From Actinomadura harenae (GTDB lineage: Bacteria > Actinomycetota > Actinomycetes > Streptosporangiales > Streptosporangiaceae): a DNA stretch of 64,000 nucleotides. Below the pieces are notes generated by a model, which saw only the letters and a program-made list of their open reading frames with translations, was not told the DNA's origin and did no database searches. The stretch covers positions 1 through 64,000 of the forward strand of contig NZ_RFFG01000043.1 of assembly GCF_003696215.1 (NCBI RefSeq). Reading direction: 5' to 3'. The translations under genes and the position numbers were made by a program. Of the stretch, positions 41,525 through 49,805 are shown one piece after another. Numbering within the stretch: position 1 is the first letter of the stretch; each line of letters begins with the position of its first letter.

Positions 41525-43309
41525 TCAGATCTTGCGTTGCGCGACCCAGGACGCGTGCAGGTCGGCGTACACGCCGGGAACGGCGGCCAGCTCGGACGCG
41601 GGCCCCCGCTGGACGATCCGGCCCTTGTCGAAGACGATCACCTCGTCCGCTGCCTCGGCCGTGGACAGCCGGTGCGCGATCGACACGGCCGTCCGGCCCC
41701 GCGTCACGCCGTCCAGGGCACGCTGGATGCGGACCTCGGTCGCCGGGTCCACCGCGGAGGTCGCCTCGTCCAGGACCAGCAGGTCCGGATCGGCGATGTA
41801 GGCGCGGGCCAGCGCGACCAGCTGCCGCTCGCCCGCCGACAGCGACTCGCCGCGCTGCCCGACCGGCGTCGCCAGGCCCTGCGCGAGGCCGTCCAGCCAG
41901 TCCGCCAGGCCCAGCTCGGTGAGCGCGAGCCGCAGGTCGGCGTCTGATGCGTCCGCGCGCCCGTACCGGATGTTGTCGGCCAGCGACGCGTCGAACAGGA
42001 ACCCGTCCTGCGGCACCATCACGATCCGGTCGCGCAGCGACGAGAACCGGACGCGGCGCAGCGGCACGCCGTCCACCCGCACCTCGCCCTCGACCGGGTC
42101 CATCAGCCGGGTCAGCAGCTTCGCGAACGTGGTCTTGCCCGACCCCGTCTCACCGACGATCGCGATCCGCGAGCGCGGCGCGATCCGCGCGTCCACCTCG
42201 TGCAGGACGGGCGGACCCCCCGGATAGGAGAACCCGACCCCCTCGAACTCGACCTCGATCGGGCCGCGCGGCAGCGTCTCGCCGTCCGCGCCGGGGTCGG
42301 CGACGTCCGGCTCGGTGTCCAGCACCGACAGCACCCGCCGCCAGCCCGCGATCGCGTTCTGCGCGTCGTTCAGGACCTCCGTCGCGGTCTGCATCGGCGA
42401 CACGAACAGCGTCACCAGGAACAGGAACGCGATCAGCTCGCCCGCGGTCAGGTGCCCGCCGAGGCCGAGGAGCGTCCCGCACACCACGACGGCGGACGTC
42501 GCGAGCGCCGCGACCAGCTCGCTGGACGGGAACGTCATCGCGATCAGCCCCTGCGCGCGCGTCTGCGCCGCCCGGGTCGCGTCGACCGTCTCGTCCACCC
42601 GGCGGGCGGTGCGCTCCTCCGCGCCGTACGCGCGGATCACCGCGGCGCCGACCACGCTCTCGCTGACGACCGACAGCAGGTCGCCGGTGCGTTCGCGCAC
42701 CTTGGTGTACGCCCCGGAGATCATCCGCTGGAACCGGCGCAGCGCCCACGCCAGCGGGACGAACGACGCCCACACCAGCAGCATCAGCGGCCACGAGTAG
42801 ACCGCCATCAGCAGGCTCGCCACCACCAGCTGCCCCGCCGACACGATGATCATCAGCCCGCCGAACTGCATGAACTGGCTGATCTGGTCGACGTCGCCGG
42901 TGACCCGGGACACCAGCGCGCCGCGCCGCTCCCCGCTCTGCGTCAGCATCGACAGGTCGTGGACGTGCCGGAACGCCCGCACCCGCAGCGCCGCCAGCCC
43001 CGTCTCGCTGCTCCGGTACAGCCGGACGTTCATCAGGTACGCGCAGACGGCCGTCATCAGCACGCCGACCGCGCACAGCGCGACCGCCGTTCGGATGAAC
43101 GGCAGGTCCGGATGCGTCCCGTCCTTCCCGAGCCCCTTGTCGATCACCTGCTGGACCGCGACGGGGACCACGATCCGGCCCGCGGTCGCGACCAGCGCCA
43201 GCAGCAGCGTCCCGGTCAGCCCGGCGCGGAACTCGGGGCTGATCCGCAGTCCCCGCCGCAGCGTGCTCAGCGCGCTCTCCCGCGCGGCGGTCTCACTCAG
43301 CGCGGTCAT
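41525..43309 (-). CDS. ABC exporter half-transporter, NBD with consensus Walker B
   Basis: The 594-residue protein has a six-helix exporter domain (about 25-310) and an NBD with Walker A GETGSGKTT, Q-loop VPQDGF, signature LSAGERQ, Walker B LLVLDEATSAVDP and H-loop SIAHRLST. The signature deviates from LSGGQ while Walker B Glu and the H-loop His are intact. ATG 43309 overlaps the stop of the upstream half-transporter (ATGA), and GGAGG lies 6 nt before it. The two proteins probably form a heterodimer that exports a drug, lipid or peptide. Confidence 0.9.
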   Translation of the reverse strand: MTALSETAARESALSTLRRGLRISPEFRAGLTGTLLLALVATAGRIVVPVAVQQVIDKGLGKDGTHPDLPFIRTAVALCAVGVLMTAVCAYLMNVRLYRSSETGLAALRVRAFRHVHDLSMLTQSGERRGALVSRVTGDVDQISQFMQFGGLMIIVSAGQLVVASLLMAVYSWPLMLLVWASFVPLAWALRRFQRMISGAYTKVRERTGDLLSVVSESVVGAAVIRAYGAEERTARRVDETVDATRAAQTRAQGLIAMTFPSSELVAALATSAVVVCGTLLGLGGHLTAGELIAFLFLVTLFVSPMQTATEVLNDAQNAIAGWRRVLSVLDTEPDVADPGADGETLPRGPIEVEFEGVGFSYPGGPPVLHEVDARIAPRSRIAIVGETGSGKTTFAKLLTRLMDPVEGEVRVDGVPLRRVRFSSLRDRIVMVPQDGFLFDASLADNIRYGRADASDADLRLALTELGLADWLDGLAQGLATPVGQRGESLSAGERQLVALARAYIADPDLLVLDEATSAVDPATEVRIQRALDGVTRGRTAVSIAHRLSTAEAADEVIVFDKGRIVQRGPASELAAVPGVYADLHASWVAQRKI

Positions 43310-45441
43310 GCCCTGCCTCCCACTCCGCCGGTCTCCTCCACACCCGTCCCGTCCTCGTCCTCGGCCCCGTCCGCGCTCTCGGCGTCCAGGGCGTCCTGCT
43401 CGGCCTGCTCGGACTCGGCCCGCTCGTAGGCGTTCACCAGGTTCCGGTAGCCCTCGGAGCGTTCCAGCAGCTCGGCGTGCGGCCCCCGGGCCGCGACCCG
43501 CCCGTGCTCGATGAACACCACCTCGTCGGCCAGCGCGATCGTCGCCTTGCGGTAGGCGACGACGATCACGGTCGCCGCGCCGCTGTCCTCCGACTCCCGC
43601 AGCCCCGCGAGGATCCGCTGCTCGACCTGCGGGTCCACCGCCGACGTCGCGTCGTCCAGCACCAGCAGCCGCGGCCTGCGGACGACCGCCCGCGCGAGCG
43701 CCAGCCGCTGCCGCTGCCCGCCGGACAGCGTCGCGCCGCGCTCCCCGATCCTCGTGTCCAGCCCGTCCGGCAGCGCCGCGACGAACCCGTCGCCCTGCGC
43801 GAGCCGGAGCGCCGCCCACACCCGCTCGTCCGGGACGTCCAGCCCGAGCGTGATGTTGCCCCGGACGGTGTCGTCGAACATGAACGTCTGCTGCGGGACC
43901 AGCGCGGCGGTCGCGGCGATCCCGCCCGCCCGGACGTCCCGCGCGTCGACGCCGTCCAGCAGGACCGACCCGTCCGCCGGGTCCACCAGCCGCACCAGCA
44001 GCGCGGTCAGCGTCGACTTGCCCGACCCGGTCGGCCCCACGACCGCGACCGTCCGGCCGGCGGACGCCTCGAACGTCACGTCCCGCAGCACGTCCGCCGC
44101 GGGCGCGCCGTCCGCCGGCTCGTACCCGAACCGGACGGCCTCGACCCGCAGCGCGGCGGGGGACCCCGCCTTCAGCTCGGCCTCCCCGTACGGCATCGAC
44201 CCGCCCGCGTCCAGGACGGACCGGACCCGGTCCCAGCCCACGACGCTGCGCGGCACCTCCGCCAGCACCCAGCCCAGCGAACGGATCGGGAACGCCAGCA
44301 GGGTGAACAGGTACGACACGTGCACCAGGTCGCCGGCCGTCATCGCGCCCGACTCCAGCCGCACCGACCCGATCAGCAGGACGGCCAGCACCCCCAGGTT
44401 CGGCAGCGCCTCCAGCACCGGGTCGAACATCCCCCGGACGCGCCCGACCGCGATGTTGGCGTCCCGCAGCGCGTCGGCGCGCGCCGCGAACCGCTCGGTC
44501 TCGGCCTCCTCGCGGCCGAGCGTCTTGACGACCAGCCCGCCCTCGAAGCTCTCGTGCGCGACCTCGCTGACCTCGGCGCGCAGCTGCTGCGCGCGGGTCG
44601 CGACCGGCGCGAGCCGCCGCTGGTACACGACGTTCAGCAGCGCGATCGCCGGGAACACCAGGAACCCGACGATCGCCACGACCGGGTCGGTCAGCAGGAT
44701 CGACACGGCCGCGATCAGCAGCATGAACACCACGCCGACCGCCATCGGCAGCGGCGCGAGGGGCGCCCACGCCGCCTCGACGTCGGCGTTGGCGTTCGAC
44801 AGCAGCTGCCCGGTCGGGTGCCGCTGGTGCCACGCGAGCGGCAGTCTCAGGTACTGCCGGGTGACCGCGCGCCGGTACCGCGCCTGCATCCGGTACTGCA
44901 TGAGCCCGGCGAAGAACCGCCGTCCGCCCACGCCGAGCGCCTTGAGGAACGCCACCCCGAGGATCAGCAGCGCGGCCGTGGTCAGCGCCCCCGCGGTCGT
45001 GTGCCCGCTGTCGAACGCGGGCAGGACGGTGTGCTGGGTCGCCCAGCCGAGCGCCTGCGCCGTCCCGACCGTCATCAGCCCGTACAGGGCGCTGGCCAGC
45101 ACCGAGATGGTGAACACCCGGGGCTCCGCCCGGATGGCCACCCCCAGGACCCGCATCCCCTCCCGCAGGATCTGCCCGGTGGACGAGGCCCCGCCCGCCC
45201 CCAGCTCGTCCCCGGAGCCCTCCGGGGCGCCGGAGCCCGCCGCGTCGGCGTCGCCTGCCGCGTCGCCATCGTCCGTCGCGTGGGCGTCGTCCGCCGTGGC
45301 ACGGCTCTCCTCTGTGGCGTCGGACACGACGACCTCGGCCGGGACGGCATCGCCGGGGGAGGCGTCGTCCGGGGCGGGGGTGGGGTCGGGTACGGGGCGT
45401 TGGGGGGACGAGGCTCCGTGTGGGGACGAGCCTGCTGGCAC
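43306..45441 (-). CDS. ABC exporter half-transporter with degenerate ATP site
   Basis: The 711-residue protein has an acidic low-complexity N-terminal extension of about 90 residues, a six-helix exporter domain (about 105-390) and an NBD with Walker A GPTGSGKST and signature LSGGQRQ. Walker B reads LLVLDDATSAVDP, with Asp in place of the catalytic Glu, and the H-loop reads VVAYRKATI, with Tyr in place of His. A C-terminal acidic tail follows. GTG 45441 follows AAGGAG. It is first in the two-gene operon. The substitutions fit the degenerate half of a heterodimeric exporter. Confidence 0.9.
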   Translation of the reverse strand: MPAGSSPHGASSPQRPVPDPTPAPDDASPGDAVPAEVVVSDATEESRATADDAHATDDGDAAGDADAAGSGAPEGSGDELGAGGASSTGQILREGMRVLGVAIRAEPRVFTISVLASALYGLMTVGTAQALGWATQHTVLPAFDSGHTTAGALTTAALLILGVAFLKALGVGGRRFFAGLMQYRMQARYRRAVTRQYLRLPLAWHQRHPTGQLLSNANADVEAAWAPLAPLPMAVGVVFMLLIAAVSILLTDPVVAIVGFLVFPAIALLNVVYQRRLAPVATRAQQLRAEVSEVAHESFEGGLVVKTLGREEAETERFAARADALRDANIAVGRVRGMFDPVLEALPNLGVLAVLLIGSVRLESGAMTAGDLVHVSYLFTLLAFPIRSLGWVLAEVPRSVVGWDRVRSVLDAGGSMPYGEAELKAGSPAALRVEAVRFGYEPADGAPAADVLRDVTFEASAGRTVAVVGPTGSGKSTLTALLVRLVDPADGSVLLDGVDARDVRAGGIAATAALVPQQTFMFDDTVRGNITLGLDVPDERVWAALRLAQGDGFVAALPDGLDTRIGERGATLSGGQRQRLALARAVVRRPRLLVLDDATSAVDPQVEQRILAGLRESEDSGAATVIVVAYRKATIALADEVVFIEHGRVAARGPHAELLERSEGYRNLVNAYERAESEQAEQDALDAESADGAEDEDGTGVEETGGVGGRA

Positions 45442-46640
45442 GGGGGCTCCTTGGGTCCGGAAGGTTGTGGGGCGCGACTATCCCTACCATCCGGGCGTAT
45501 CGGGTATTCCCACCTTGATCGCCCGCGTGCGCCCGCCTCGCCCCACCGACGCGCGTCCCGAGGCCCGCCGGACGCCGCCCCCGAACCTCCGGACCGCCCT
45601 CCCTGGAGGGGCTGTGGACGCCTCAGGCGCCTCAGGGGGTCTAAGGTGGACGGCTCGCCCGGCTTACGGGGGTCGGCGTACGGGGCCCGGTTCGTCCTGG
45701 GGGACGGCCCGCCGGGACCCCGCCGTCCAGGGGCGGAGCCCGCCGGCCGTGCCGAGAAGGCCACGGCCGGAGGCGGCCCGCGCCGGGTTGTTCGGCGAAG
45801 CGGCGGAGGGGAATCGGGGCGGTGGCCGAGTCGGCCTTCGGACGCTCTTCTTGACCTCGACAGAATGGCGAACAGCGCCGCCTTCTTTGTTCACCGCGGG
45901 GACATCCGCCGTGCATGCGTCCGGGGGAGCGCCACCGGGATGCGCGTGCGCGAGTGGAACTCGTCTCCAACGCATAAAAATTGCCCGCTATGTCCTTAGA
46001 AATGTTTCGTAGCGGACAGGTTCGCCATGCTCCGGGGCACTCCAGTCGGCGTGTCCGCCGTGCGTCGCCGGCGGACGCCGAGACGTCACCGGCGGACGCC
46101 GAGTGCTCCCCCGGAACCACTCTCCGGAGGCTCTCCGATTCGGATCCCGGTAACGGTGTGACACGAGAGGTTCCGGAGGTTCCGGAGGTTCGGTATCTCC
46201 TAGTACGACGGGCCGATCGGCCCTCCGGGTCCCCGCGCCGGCCCCCGCAGAACATGACCACCCGGTCGCTTCCGGGGGTACGGTCCGCCCGAATCCCCGA
46301 TCCGATGCCGACCGCTCCGCTCTCGGCGGAACTCCCGGATGTTTGGGAATCGGCGAGTCCGCTTGCAAGCCGCTTCACGGACGTCACCGGACGAGTCGTC
46401 CCGTCTCCCCGGAAACAGGCGAATCTCCACGGTGGCCAGCGACAATCCGCGTTCTCCCCGGCACCGAACAAGCACCGAACTCGGATCGACCGATGTCCGT
46501 CAGGTGTTGCCCCGATGAGTCGTGCGCCGGGGAGGCGCTCGGTGCACCGATCGAAAGGGTTGCGGCTCCTGCGTTTTACGCGGATCCGGTGATACTGTGG
46601 ACCGGTCGGTTGCAGTCGTGGTTCTCGATCGTTTGTACGG

Positions 46641-46671
46641 ACGCCCGCGGACTGATGGCAGCGGGCGTTTT
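46641..46671 (+). promoter_or_regulatory. First hairpin with U tract in the cspA leader
   Basis: ACGCCCGC (46641-46648) pairs with GCGGGCGT (46661-46668) around a 12-nt loop and is followed by a run of T to 46671. It lies about 100 nt before the cspA start. It could be an attenuator or an upstream terminator. Confidence 0.55.
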
Positions 46672-46722
46672 GGCTATCCGGGACCATCCCGGGGGGCGAG
46701 AGCGTTCCGCTAGCAACCGCGC

Positions 46723-46751
46723 TGGGCCCGCGAGGTGTGGGCCCACGTTTT
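46723..46751 (+). promoter_or_regulatory. Second hairpin next to the cspA ribosome-binding site
   Basis: TGGGCCC (46723-46729) pairs with GGGCCCA (46739-46745) around a 9-nt loop, followed by CGTTTT. AAGGAG begins at 46757, so this stem ends 11 nt before the ribosome-binding site and could control access to it with temperature. Confidence 0.55.
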
Positions 46752-46768
46752 GCCGCAAGGAGAAAGAC

Positions 46769-46975
46769 ATGCCCCAGCAGGGCACCGTGAAGTGGTTCAA
46801 CGCCGAAAAGGGCTTCGGCTTCATCGCCGTCGACGGTGGTGGCCCCGACGTCTTCGTGCACTACTCGGCGATCCAGACCTCCGGGTACCGCTCGCTGGAC
46901 GAGAACCAGCGCGTCCAGTTCGAAGTGACGCAGGGTAACCGGGGTCCGCAGGCAGACCAGGTCGTCCCCCTGTAA
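46769..46975 (+). CDS. Cold-shock protein, CspA family
   Basis: The 68-residue single-domain protein binds single-stranded RNA/DNA. RNP1 (KGFGFI, residues 14-19) and RNP2 (VFVHY, about 29-33) are intact, and the start GTVKWFNAEKG is typical. The Gly-rich VDGGGPD loop is the actinobacterial form. ATG 46769 has AAGGAGA upstream. The gene has a long leader with two hairpins and a terminator after its stop, so it is monocistronic. Confidence 0.95.
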   Translation: MPQQGTVKWFNAEKGFGFIAVDGGGPDVFVHYSAIQTSGYRSLDENQRVQFEVTQGNRGPQADQVVPL

Positions 46976-46990
46976 CACCCGCAGTCGTCC

Positions 46991-47029
46991 GCGCAGCCCG
47001 TGCTCCGCTCGTCGGAACGCGGGCTGCGC
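46991..47029 (+). terminator. Terminator after cspA
   Basis: A perfect 10-bp stem GCGCAGCCCG (46991-47000) with CGGGCTGCGC (47020-47029) and a 19-nt loop starts 15 nt after the cspA stop. Confidence 0.7.
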
Positions 47030-47044
47030 TGCGTCCACACCCAC

Positions 47045-47076
47045 TCCACTTCACCCCCGCTCCACTTCACCCCCGC
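47045..47076. repeat. Perfect 16-bp tandem repeat between cspA and hisI
   Basis: TCCACTTCACCCCCGC occurs twice head to tail (47045-47060 and 47061-47076), with a degenerate third start after it. The rest of the 270-bp gap before hisI shows no gene; CAGAAT at 47236-47241 lies 7 nt before the hisI ATG and may be a weak leaderless -10 box. Confidence 0.8.
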
Positions 47077-47248
47077 TCCCGCCAACCCCCGCCGTGCACG
47101 GGCGCGGTCTTTCGAGGGACTCGCCGGTGTGGGGTTGGTCACTCCGGGGGCGGAGGCGCCTCGGCGGGCGGGTCCGTGTGAGCAGGCACGGTGAACGAAT
47201 GTGGGACCTGGACGCGGACGGGCCGGGGCCTGCGGCAGAATGGATCGC

Positions 47249-47638
47249 ATGTCCGCTGCCCCTTCCGAGTCCAGCCTCGACCCCGAGATCGCCGCGCGGC
47301 TCAAGCGCGACGCCGACGGGCTCGTCCCCGCGATCGCCCAGCAGTACGACACCGGCGAGGTGCTCATGCTCGCCTGGATGAACGACGAGGCGCTGCACCG
47401 CACCCTCACCACCGGCCGCGCCACCTACTGGTCGCGCAGCCGCCAGGAGTACTGGGTGAAGGGCGAGAGCTCCGGCCATCAGCAGTGGATCAAGTCGGTC
47501 GCGCTCGACTGCGACCGCGACGCCATCCTGATCAAGGTGGACCAGGTCGGCGGGGCCTGCCACACCGGCGACCGGACCTGCTTCGACGCCGACGTCCTTC
47601 CCGCCGCGGTCGGCGAACGGCCCGCCGAGCAGTCGTGA
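47249..47638 (+). CDS. hisI: Phosphoribosyl-AMP cyclohydrolase
   Basis: The 129-residue zinc enzyme opens the purine ring of PR-AMP in histidine synthesis. It has AIAQQYDTGEVLMLAWMNDEALHRTLTTGRATYWSRSRQEYWVKGESSGHQQ, DCDRDAILIKVDQVG and the Cys ligands in GACHTGDRTCF. There is no fused HisE domain. ATG 47249 is used; ATG 47240 is in frame. It is about 30 kb from the other his genes and is coupled to the next gene (GTGA), placing it in the trp block. Confidence 0.94.
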   Translation: MSAAPSESSLDPEIAARLKRDADGLVPAIAQQYDTGEVLMLAWMNDEALHRTLTTGRATYWSRSRQEYWVKGESSGHQQWIKSVALDCDRDAILIKVDQVGGACHTGDRTCFDADVLPAAVGERPAEQS

Positions 47639-48351
47639 CCTCCGCGCGGGAACGAGGCGTCGCGGCCCTGGTCTGCGCGGCCGGGGCCGGGCTGACGCTG
47701 CTCGCCGCCGGGCAGCACTGGGCCACGGTCCGCGCCCAGGACGCGATCACGCCGTTCACCCAGCACCTCACCGGCCACGACGTCGGCCAGCTCGCGTCCG
47801 CGCTCGGCTGGGCCGGGCTCGCCGGGCTCGCCGCGCTGTTCGCCACGTCCGGACGCGTCCGGGCGGCCGTCGGGCTGCTGCTCGCGCTGTTCGGCGCCGG
47901 TGTCGTCGTCACCTCGGTGACCGCGTCCCGGCCCGCGCACGCCGCGAAGGTCGCGGCGGAGAAGAGCGCGCTGATGAAGCTCGGCGCGCATCCCGTCGTC
48001 CACGTCGAGCCCTGGTGGGGCCTGTCGATGGCGGGCGGCGTGCTGCTCGCCACGGCCGGGCTGATCGTCCTGGCGCGCGGCTCGCGCTGGCCCGGACTGT
48101 CCGCCCGGTACGCGCGCCCCGAGCAGGCCGCCAAGCCCGCGACCGGGCAGGACGCCGCGAAACCCGGCAAGGCCGCCCGTCCGGCCGCGTCCGGCGACGA
48201 CGCGTCCGCCCTCTGGAAGTCGCTCGACCGCGGCGAGGACCCGACCGACCCCGAAGAGGACACCACCTCGACGGGCACCACCGCGGCCGGCACCGCCTCC
48301 ACGTCCGATGCCGTCTCCGCCTCGACCGACGCCGCCTCGCGGCGCCGGTGA
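47635..48351 (+). CDS. Trp biosynthesis-associated membrane protein (TIGR02234 type)
   Basis: The 238-residue protein has four membrane helices (about 8-24, 54-68, 77-97 and 133-152) and the AAGQHWATVRA start typical of the actinobacterial Trp-associated family, which sits between trpE and trpC. Its role is unknown. The last 75 residues form a Thr/Ala/Ser/Asp-rich hydrophilic tail. GTG 47635 overlaps the hisI stop. trpE, which would normally come just before, is absent. Confidence 0.8.
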   Translation: MTSARERGVAALVCAAGAGLTLLAAGQHWATVRAQDAITPFTQHLTGHDVGQLASALGWAGLAGLAALFATSGRVRAAVGLLLALFGAGVVVTSVTASRPAHAAKVAAEKSALMKLGAHPVVHVEPWWGLSMAGGVLLATAGLIVLARGSRWPGLSARYARPEQAAKPATGQDAAKPGKAARPAASGDDASALWKSLDRGEDPTDPEEDTTSTGTTAAGTASTSDAVSASTDAASRRR

Positions 48352-49043
48352 GGCGGAGCGGAGTGGCGGGCGGCGCGGGTGAACTCGTCCTGGTCGTGGA
48401 GCACGACCCCGCCGTCGCGGAGCTCCAGCGGCGCTGCCTGACCCGCGAGGGCTACCGGGTCGAGGTCGAGCCCGACCCGTCCGCCGCGTCCGACACCGCC
48501 GCCCGGGTGCGCCCGGACGCGGTGGTCCTCGACGTGTCCACCACCACGCGGCCCGTCGAGCTGTACCGGAGGGTCGCGTCGACCCTGGTCGCCCGTCCCC
48601 TTTCTCCCGGCGGACGTGTCGTCGCGGTCCTCGGCCCGATGGATCCGGCGCTCGCCCGCACCCTCGGCGCGCACCGCCTGGACCGTCCGTTCGGGCCCCG
48701 TGCCCTGGTCCGCGCGGTCGCGGACGCGCTGCGGCACGGCGGGGCCGAGGTGACGCGGGAGCTGCGCGCGGCCGGGCTCACCCTCGACACCGCCGCGCGC
48801 ACCTGCGACGCGGACGGCGCGGACGTCACCCTGACCGCCACCGAGTTCGACCTGCTGCGCTACCTCGCCCGCAACCCGGGCCGCGTCTTCACCCGCGAGC
48901 AGCTCCTGGAGTCGGTGTGGGGGCCGGGCGCGGGCGCGGGAAGCCGCACCGTGGACGTCCACATCGCCCAGCTCCGCGCCAAACTCGGCGGTGCGAGCCC
49001 GATCCGCACCGTCCGCGGCGTCGGCTACCGCCTCGACGCCTGA
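48348..49043 (+). CDS. Atypical OmpR/PhoB-type response regulator
   Basis: The 231-residue protein has a receiver-like domain (about 12-125) and a C-terminal winged helix (LTATEFDLLRYLARNPGRVFTREQLLESVW, TVDVHIAQLRAKLG, IRTVRGVGYRLDA). The acidic pair (EHD) and the acceptor-type Asp (VVLDV) are present, but the switch Ser/Thr position reads VLGPM and the conserved Lys is Arg (LDRPF), so phosphorylation control is doubtful. No kinase gene is adjacent. GTG 48348 overlaps the stop of the membrane protein gene, linking it to hisI and the trp block. Confidence 0.85.
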   Translation: MRRSGVAGGAGELVLVVEHDPAVAELQRRCLTREGYRVEVEPDPSAASDTAARVRPDAVVLDVSTTTRPVELYRRVASTLVARPLSPGGRVVAVLGPMDPALARTLGAHRLDRPFGPRALVRAVADALRHGGAEVTRELRAAGLTLDTAARTCDADGADVTLTATEFDLLRYLARNPGRVFTREQLLESVWGPGAGAGSRTVDVHIAQLRAKLGGASPIRTVRGVGYRLDA

Positions 49044-49151
49044 CCCGGCGGACCCCTCCCAGCGGCCGGAACGCCAGGTCGGTGGCCCTCGGTGGGCAGG
49101 TTCCCCACCGGGTGCCTGAACTCGGGGACGGGTTCGGCTTAGGCTGGTGGG

Positions 49152-49655
49152 GTGAGCCAGGGGACACCCGACGCGGTGCGCGCTGTGGGGCGGGGGACGC
49201 CTCCGGACGGAGCGACTCCCACCGGGACGACGCCGGAGGGCGGGCGGCCGCGACCGTCCGCGAGCCGGCGGCTGCGGTCCCCGCTGGCGGTGCTGGGGAC
49301 GGCCGCGGCGGCCACCGTGGTCGTCACGTTCGTCGACCCGCACTCGCCCGGCCACTACCCGACCTGCCCGTTCCTGTTCCTGACCGGGTACTACTGCCCG
49401 GGCTGCGGCGGGCTGCGCATGGTCAACTCGCTGACCCACGGGCACGTGTCCGCCGCGTTCGGGCTCAACCCGCTCGCCTTCCTGCTGATGCCGGTCGCCG
49501 GGTACCTCTGGGCGCGCTGGACGTACTGCGCGGCGCGCGGCGAGCAGGTCACCTCGGTGCTGCTGAGGAAGGGCGCCCTGGCGGGGGCCGTCGGGCTGCT
49601 GCTGGTGTACTGGGTCGTCCGGAATCTGCCGTTCGCGCACGCTCTGGCCCCATGA
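49152..49655 (+). CDS. DUF2752 membrane protein
   Basis: The 167-residue protein has a disordered N-terminus of about 40 residues, a membrane helix near 44-60, the DUF2752 signature YYCPGCGGLRMVNSLTHGHVSAAFGLNP (about 80-107), and two more membrane helices. CPGCG may bind a metal or form a disulphide; function is unknown. GTG 49152 has TAGGCT 6 nt upstream (leaderless pattern). Confidence 0.82.
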   Translation: MSQGTPDAVRAVGRGTPPDGATPTGTTPEGGRPRPSASRRLRSPLAVLGTAAAATVVVTFVDPHSPGHYPTCPFLFLTGYYCPGCGGLRMVNSLTHGHVSAAFGLNPLAFLLMPVAGYLWARWTYCAARGEQVTSVLLRKGALAGAVGLLLVYWVVRNLPFAHALAP

Positions 49656-49805
49656 GTGGGGTTCGGGGGGTGAATGGTAGTGGGAGGGCGTTTCTGAGCC
49701 CGCCCCCGGGTGCGGGCGGCGTCGGCGGGTGAGGCTACGATCGGTGCACGGATCGACCGGAAAATAGGGGGCTCCTGCGTGACCGAGGGCGAGCGTGGGC
49801 ACGAC

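Larger units (their letters stand above)
45442..46768. other. Long stretch without a convincing gene, ending in the cspA leader
   Basis: About 1.3 kb lies between the start of the leftward exporter operon and cspA. Open frames exist on both strands but have no recognisable domain, poor starts and unlikely composition. Short direct repeats occur: a 21-bp unit twice (CCGGCGGACGCCGAG core at 46068-46082 and 46089-46103) and GAGGTTCCG units near 46170-46195. Parts around 45850-46020 and 46330-46450 are less GC-rich than the coding DNA. The right end holds the cspA leader hairpins. Confidence 0.6.

Noticed and set aside
45981..46592. 203-codon plus-strand frame in the gene-free region before cspA
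   Set aside because: No ribosome-binding site, a composition unlike real proteins here, and no recognisable domain. It runs over short DNA repeats.
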